From NCBI RefSeq assembly GCF_963877135.1, contig NZ_CAWNSW010000089.1:124001-188000 (forward strand): a DNA stretch of 64,000 bases, read 5' to 3'. Positions 60,627-64,000 of the stretch are shown one piece after another. The translations under genes and the position numbers were made by a program. This DNA is from Stenomitos frigidus_A (GTDB lineage Bacteria > Cyanobacteriota > Cyanobacteriia > Leptolyngbyales > Leptolyngbyaceae). How positions within the stretch are numbered: position 1 is the stretch's first letter; every line of letters begins with the position of its first letter. Below the pieces are notes generated by a model. The model did no database searches. It saw nothing but the letters and a program-made list of their open reading frames with translations, and was not told where the DNA came from.

Positions 60627-62771
60627 ATGGTTTATACAGATGGTGTTCACCATCCATCGCTAGTGGAACTAGCGCGGGCGGGCAATTTTCAGGCGATCGC
60701 ACACTGGCTTAACTCGGTGCTCATGCCCCACGGCATGCGCGCGTCTGTGGGTGGCATTCGTCCAGGGTGTTTGAAGGTACTGGTCGAATTTGCTCTATCG
60801 CCAGAGCAACATGAACTATCTGATCCGTGGCGCAGTCAACTGATTCGTTTGATCTGTCACCGCATCTGGAAGCTCAATTCTGCCCAAATTGAGGGCGTGC
60901 GGATTGCTGGCAAACTGGCGCATGAAAAAGCAGTGCTCTGGGAACAGGGTGTACGGGTTGTTTCACCCGCGCGTCGTGCCAGAAAACAGCGATCGCAGCA
61001 GCTTCGTACTGAGCTTCGTCAAGCAGCGCAACAGCGATCGCAGATGAAGACCATGCGATCAATGCTGATTAGCGGTCCACCCATTTTTGCCTTTGTCTTT
61101 GGCTGCGTTTTAGGGCTTTCTAAGGCGCCTTCTCAAGAGACCAACGCGATCGCCTCTTCCTCACTCCCCAAAGCAACCCCTAGTCCGAACCCAGCCGTTC
61201 GTCCTGACACCGTTCAGACTGCGCTAGAAACGGTGCCTGTGACCAAGCACGATCGTGTACCCGACCCCAACGACCCTACCGTCACTTTGATGTTTGCGGG
61301 TGATGTCACGCTGTCTGATCACTTTGCTGATGCGATCGGGCAAGACTACGAGCGCACCTTTGCCAACATGGATGAGTACCGCAAGGCAGACGTGGGTATG
61401 GTCAACCTGGAAAATCCCTTGACGAGGGCAACGATTCCGTTACCCGATAAAAAGTTCAACTTCAAAGCCGATCCAGACTCAGTGAAAGCGCTCACCAGCG
61501 GCGGTATCAGCTTAGTGAATTTAGCCAACAACCATGCTATGGATTACCAGGAACCTGGACTGTTAGAGACGCTAGAAACACTTAAAAACGCTGGCGTTGA
61601 GCACGTTGGTGCAGGGCGAGATGTCAAAGAAGCGCGTCGACCCGAAATCATTGACGTAAAGGGCCAGCGGGTCGCCTACTTTGGCTATTACGGCGCTGAC
61701 TTTGAAAGCGCTAACGAAAATCGAGCAGGCACTAACTACGCCGACGAGCAGAGCATTGCAGAGGATATCAAGGCCGTTCGCAGTCAGGTGGACTGGGTGA
61801 TTGTGAACTATCACTGGGGGGAAGAACTGGCGACCCACCCAGCCGATTGGCAGGTAAATTTAGCGCACTTCACAATCGACCAGGGCGCTGATGTTGTCGT
61901 GGGGCATCATCCCCATGTGTTACAAGGTGCAGAAATCTATAAAGGCCGCCCGATCGCCTACTCAATGGGTAACTTTATTTTTGGCGGCAATCCGCGCAGT
62001 GACTACGATACCGCTGTCTTGAAAGTGGCGCTGAAAGACAAGCAGATGAAGGTTGAATTTGTCCCAGTGGAAGTGCGGGGCTACCAGCCGAAAGTGGCCA
62101 GTGAGCGTAGTGCCGAGATCCTGAATCACCTTGCGGATCTTTCCAGTGGTTTTCAGCAGCCGTTGCGATCGCCGATTGCCTTAGAGGCTCGTCCATCCGT
62201 GCCTGCAACGACTGCCGTCACACCAACCGAGCAGCCAGTACAGCCCACTGGCGCGATCGCCTCGCCGGAAGCGCCTGCAACGTCAACGCCTACAGAGACA
62301 GTGGCTCCATCTCCCAGCCCTAATGAGAGCGTGCAGCCAACGCCGCTTCAAAAGGAAAAGCAGCCTGGGTTCGCCAATCCTAGCGATTCGTTTATTACCT
62401 CGCCAAACCGCACGCCGCTTGACTCGATGCAGCCTGGGGCAAATGGTTTTCAGGGGGCAACCCCATCGTCTGACTCAATGGTGCCTGCAACGGAGCCTGC
62501 TCAGCCCAACGCGCCTGCGTCTGAAGCAGAGCCAGACCACGCCTCGTTACCGCAAAAGAAGTTGTTGAGCTTTGTGCCCTCCACGCAGCGCCGCACCGTG
62601 GCAGCAAGCCCAGCCTCTCATTCACACTCTGTGCCTCAGCCGCATCCGACGCCAGCGCCGCAAAAGCAAACGTCTGCTGCTGAAAAGCACCGCAATGATT
62701 GGGTTGCTTCAGAACACGTGGGCGCTGAACTGATTCCAGATGTGTCATTATTGGCAGCGATGGCATGGTGA
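60627..62771 (+). CDS. CapA-like metallophosphoesterase-fold membrane protein
   Basis: The 714-residue protein has an N-terminal cyanobacterial domain (about 1-120, with ARAGNFQAIAHWLNSVLMPHG) and an Arg/Gln-rich helix. A membrane helix (about 147-165) precedes the CapA/PgsA domain (about 218-510): TLMFAGDVTLSDHF, MVNLENPL, SLVNLANNHAMDYQ, IVNYHWGEE and VGHHPHVLQG. The tail of about 190 residues is Pro/Thr/Ser-rich. CapA relatives take part in poly-gamma-glutamate capsule synthesis, but cyanobacterial homologues are uncharacterised. The domain faces outward; the repeat-like acidic tail may cross the wall. Confidence 0.88.
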   Translation: MVYTDGVHHPSLVELARAGNFQAIAHWLNSVLMPHGMRASVGGIRPGCLKVLVEFALSPEQHELSDPWRSQLIRLICHRIWKLNSAQIEGVRIAGKLAHEKAVLWEQGVRVVSPARRARKQRSQQLRTELRQAAQQRSQMKTMRSMLISGPPIFAFVFGCVLGLSKAPSQETNAIASSSLPKATPSPNPAVRPDTVQTALETVPVTKHDRVPDPNDPTVTLMFAGDVTLSDHFADAIGQDYERTFANMDEYRKADVGMVNLENPLTRATIPLPDKKFNFKADPDSVKALTSGGISLVNLANNHAMDYQEPGLLETLETLKNAGVEHVGAGRDVKEARRPEIIDVKGQRVAYFGYYGADFESANENRAGTNYADEQSIAEDIKAVRSQVDWVIVNYHWGEELATHPADWQVNLAHFTIDQGADVVVGHHPHVLQGAEIYKGRPIAYSMGNFIFGGNPRSDYDTAVLKVALKDKQMKVEFVPVEVRGYQPKVASERSAEILNHLADLSSGFQQPLRSPIALEARPSVPATTAVTPTEQPVQPTGAIASPEAPATSTPTETVAPSPSPNESVQPTPLQKEKQPGFANPSDSFITSPNRTPLDSMQPGANGFQGATPSSDSMVPATEPAQPNAPASEAEPDHASLPQKKLLSFVPSTQRRTVAASPASHSHSVPQPHPTPAPQKQTSAAEKHRNDWVASEHVGAELIPDVSLLAAMAW

Positions 62772-62780
62772 GGTAAGCGG

Positions 62781-63650
62781 ATGTTTGCGATCGCGGTTGA
62801 ACAAGGTCAATACAAGACCTATACGCTCTCTGACTCAGCGACGAAAACATCGCTAGAGGTGATCCCAGAGCGAGGCGGTATCGTGGCGCGCTGGCGAGTG
62901 CAAGGGCAGGATATTTTTTATCTGGATGAAGCCCGTCTGACCGACCCAGCGTTGACCGTACGGGGCGGCATTCCCATCCTGTTTCCCCTTTGCGGCAATC
63001 TGCCGGACAACACCTATACGCATCATGGGCAACCTTACACGCTCAAGCAGCATGGCTTTGCCCGTGAACTGCCCTGGACAGTGGTTGATCAGTCGGTGGG
63101 CGATCGCGCCAGTCTTTCCCTTTCATTAACCAGCAATGACCGGACTCATGCCGTTTATCCCTTTGACTTTGAGCTGACCTTTACTTACACGCTGGACGGC
63201 AATCAGCTCATTGCCCATCAACGCTATACCAATCACTCGGATGAACCCATGCCGTTCAGTGCTGGCTTCCATCCCTACTTTCAAGTTTTAGACAAGACGC
63301 AGCTAGAGGTTGATATCCCTGCCGATCGCCTACTAGACCAGCCGACCAAGAGCGAACATCCTTTCAGCGGTAAGTTTGACTTTGAGCAAGACGAAATCGA
63401 CGTTGCCTTCACGAACCTGTCTCGCCAATCTGCAAGCATTACCGATCGCGCCCAAGGTCTCCGCCTGACCTTGACCCAAAGCGACGAGTTCTCGATCATT
63501 GTTTTCTGGACGGTCAAAGGCAAACCGTTCTATTGCCTGGAACCCTGGACAGCAGGGCGTAATGCCATGAATACGGGCGATCGGCTAATTCACTTAGGCC
63601 CAGGAGCCAGTATGGAGACTACTTTTACCTTGACGGCAGAGTTCATTTAA
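62781..63650 (+). CDS. aldose 1-epimerase family protein
   Basis: The 289-residue beta-sandwich protein interconverts alpha and beta anomers of sugars or hexose phosphates. Active-site signature residues are visible: GGIPILFPLCGNL and HGFARELPW (first His), AGFHPYFQV (second His), and the C-terminal FYCLEPWTAGRNAMNTGDRL with the catalytic Glu. It starts 9 bp after the CapA gene, so the two are likely co-transcribed. Sugar specificity is unknown. Confidence 0.92.
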   Translation: MFAIAVEQGQYKTYTLSDSATKTSLEVIPERGGIVARWRVQGQDIFYLDEARLTDPALTVRGGIPILFPLCGNLPDNTYTHHGQPYTLKQHGFARELPWTVVDQSVGDRASLSLSLTSNDRTHAVYPFDFELTFTYTLDGNQLIAHQRYTNHSDEPMPFSAGFHPYFQVLDKTQLEVDIPADRLLDQPTKSEHPFSGKFDFEQDEIDVAFTNLSRQSASITDRAQGLRLTLTQSDEFSIIVFWTVKGKPFYCLEPWTAGRNAMNTGDRLIHLGPGASMETTFTLTAEFI

Positions 63651-63729
63651 AGGTTCTTAGGCATTTTCGGATTAAATACCAATGTAGGGCATGGCAGTGT
63701 CATGCCCCTACCAGACTTGGTAACTAAAA

Positions 63730-64000
63730 CTAAAGGCTGTTAACGGTTACTCCCAATAATTGCCAAAGCTCGGGGGCAGAAAAGTCGGCAACAACCAGCG
63801 TGGCTCCTAGCGAGTACAGTGCTTGAGGATAGTGAGTAGACGCAATGCCAACGGTAAGAATGCCTGCGCCGACAGCTGATCGTAGGCCAGAGGGTGAATC
63901 CTCGAACGCGATCGCCTGCTGAGGAGAGAGTCCAAACTGCTTCAAGGCATGAGTATAGGGAGCGGGATCAGGCTTACCGATGCCAAGCACGTCTGAGATG
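63730..64000 (-). CDS. HAD-superfamily phosphatase, partial (C-terminal part)
   Basis: Only the last ~90 residues are in the window. They start ISDVLGIGKPDPAPYTHAL, with the HAD motif III Lys (GKPDP) and motif IV (AIAFEDSPSGLRSAVGAGI), which identify a beta-phosphoglucomutase-like HAD hydrolase. The gene runs off the window end at 64000. It is convergent with the epimerase. Confidence 0.88.
   Translation of the reverse strand, partial: ISDVLGIGKPDPAPYTHALKQFGLSPQQAIAFEDSPSGLRSAVGAGILTVGIASTHYPQALYSLGATLVVADFSAPELWQLLGVTVNSL

Overview
This window comes from a cyanobacterial chromosome. The evidence is a cytochrome b6f small subunit (petG), cytochrome cM, NDH-1 subunit M, carotene isomerase (crtH), a ferredoxin-type heme oxygenase, many HIP1-type GCGATCGC octamers, STAND/WD40 signalling proteins and short tandem repeats between genes. 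The repeats, the large NB-ARC/WD40 protein and the standalone Mo-nitrogenase C-terminal domain protein suggest a filamentous, Leptolyngbya-like lineage. That placement is inference. There is no phage, transposase or CRISPR array.

Layout. 1-8 kb: an FHA/zinc-ribbon protein, an FHA/zinc-ribbon/pseudokinase protein, an orphan histidine kinase, Ppx/GppA exopolyphosphatase, an NAD(P)-binding SDR and a DUF1997 protein. 8-15.3 kb (minus strand): a BMP-family ABC importer (lipoprotein, two permeases, double ATPase) followed by an isochorismatase-fold amidohydrolase and a lone MalF-like permease. This looks like a nucleoside, purine or ureide scavenging unit. 15.8-22.3 kb: a 1510-residue HTH/NB-ARC/14xWD40 protein with repeat-derived linkers, a secreted amidase, an AllA-like ureidoglycolate lyase homologue and a BON-like protein. 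22.5-26.7 kb: petG (37 codons, TTG start), cytM, a Ser/Thr kinase fused to a periplasmic-binding-protein domain, and a small secreted protein. 26.8-28.8 kb: an ABC-2 exporter pair. 29.1-35.4 kb: ctaB and ctaA divergent from ctaCDE, which together make aa3-type cytochrome oxidase and its heme A.

35.4-39.9 kb is the conserved run rplS, tRNA-Trp, secE, nusG, rplK, rplA, L10 leader, rplJ, rplL, all on the minus strand. 40.2-43.0 kb is an ECF cobalt/nickel importer (cbiM, PDGLE protein, cbiQ, cbiO). 43.2-50.8 kb holds an M16 protease pair in one chain, a cupredoxin, map, several cyanobacterial hypotheticals, a YggT protein and upp. 51.2-64 kb holds a probable small RNA or leader ahead of crtH, a Mo-nitrogenase C-terminal domain protein, a CobW GTPase, ho1, ndhM, coaE, a YbjN-like protein, tldD, a CapA-like protein, an aldose epimerase and a HAD phosphatase cut by the window end.

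The most interesting signals are: an L10 leader whose attenuator is bracketed by a 10-bp long-range complement; the BMP transporter/hydrolase operon; the pseudokinase paired with an FHA protein; intergenic-type repeats inside the STAND protein reading frame; and a short promoter-to-terminator transcription unit upstream of crtH.
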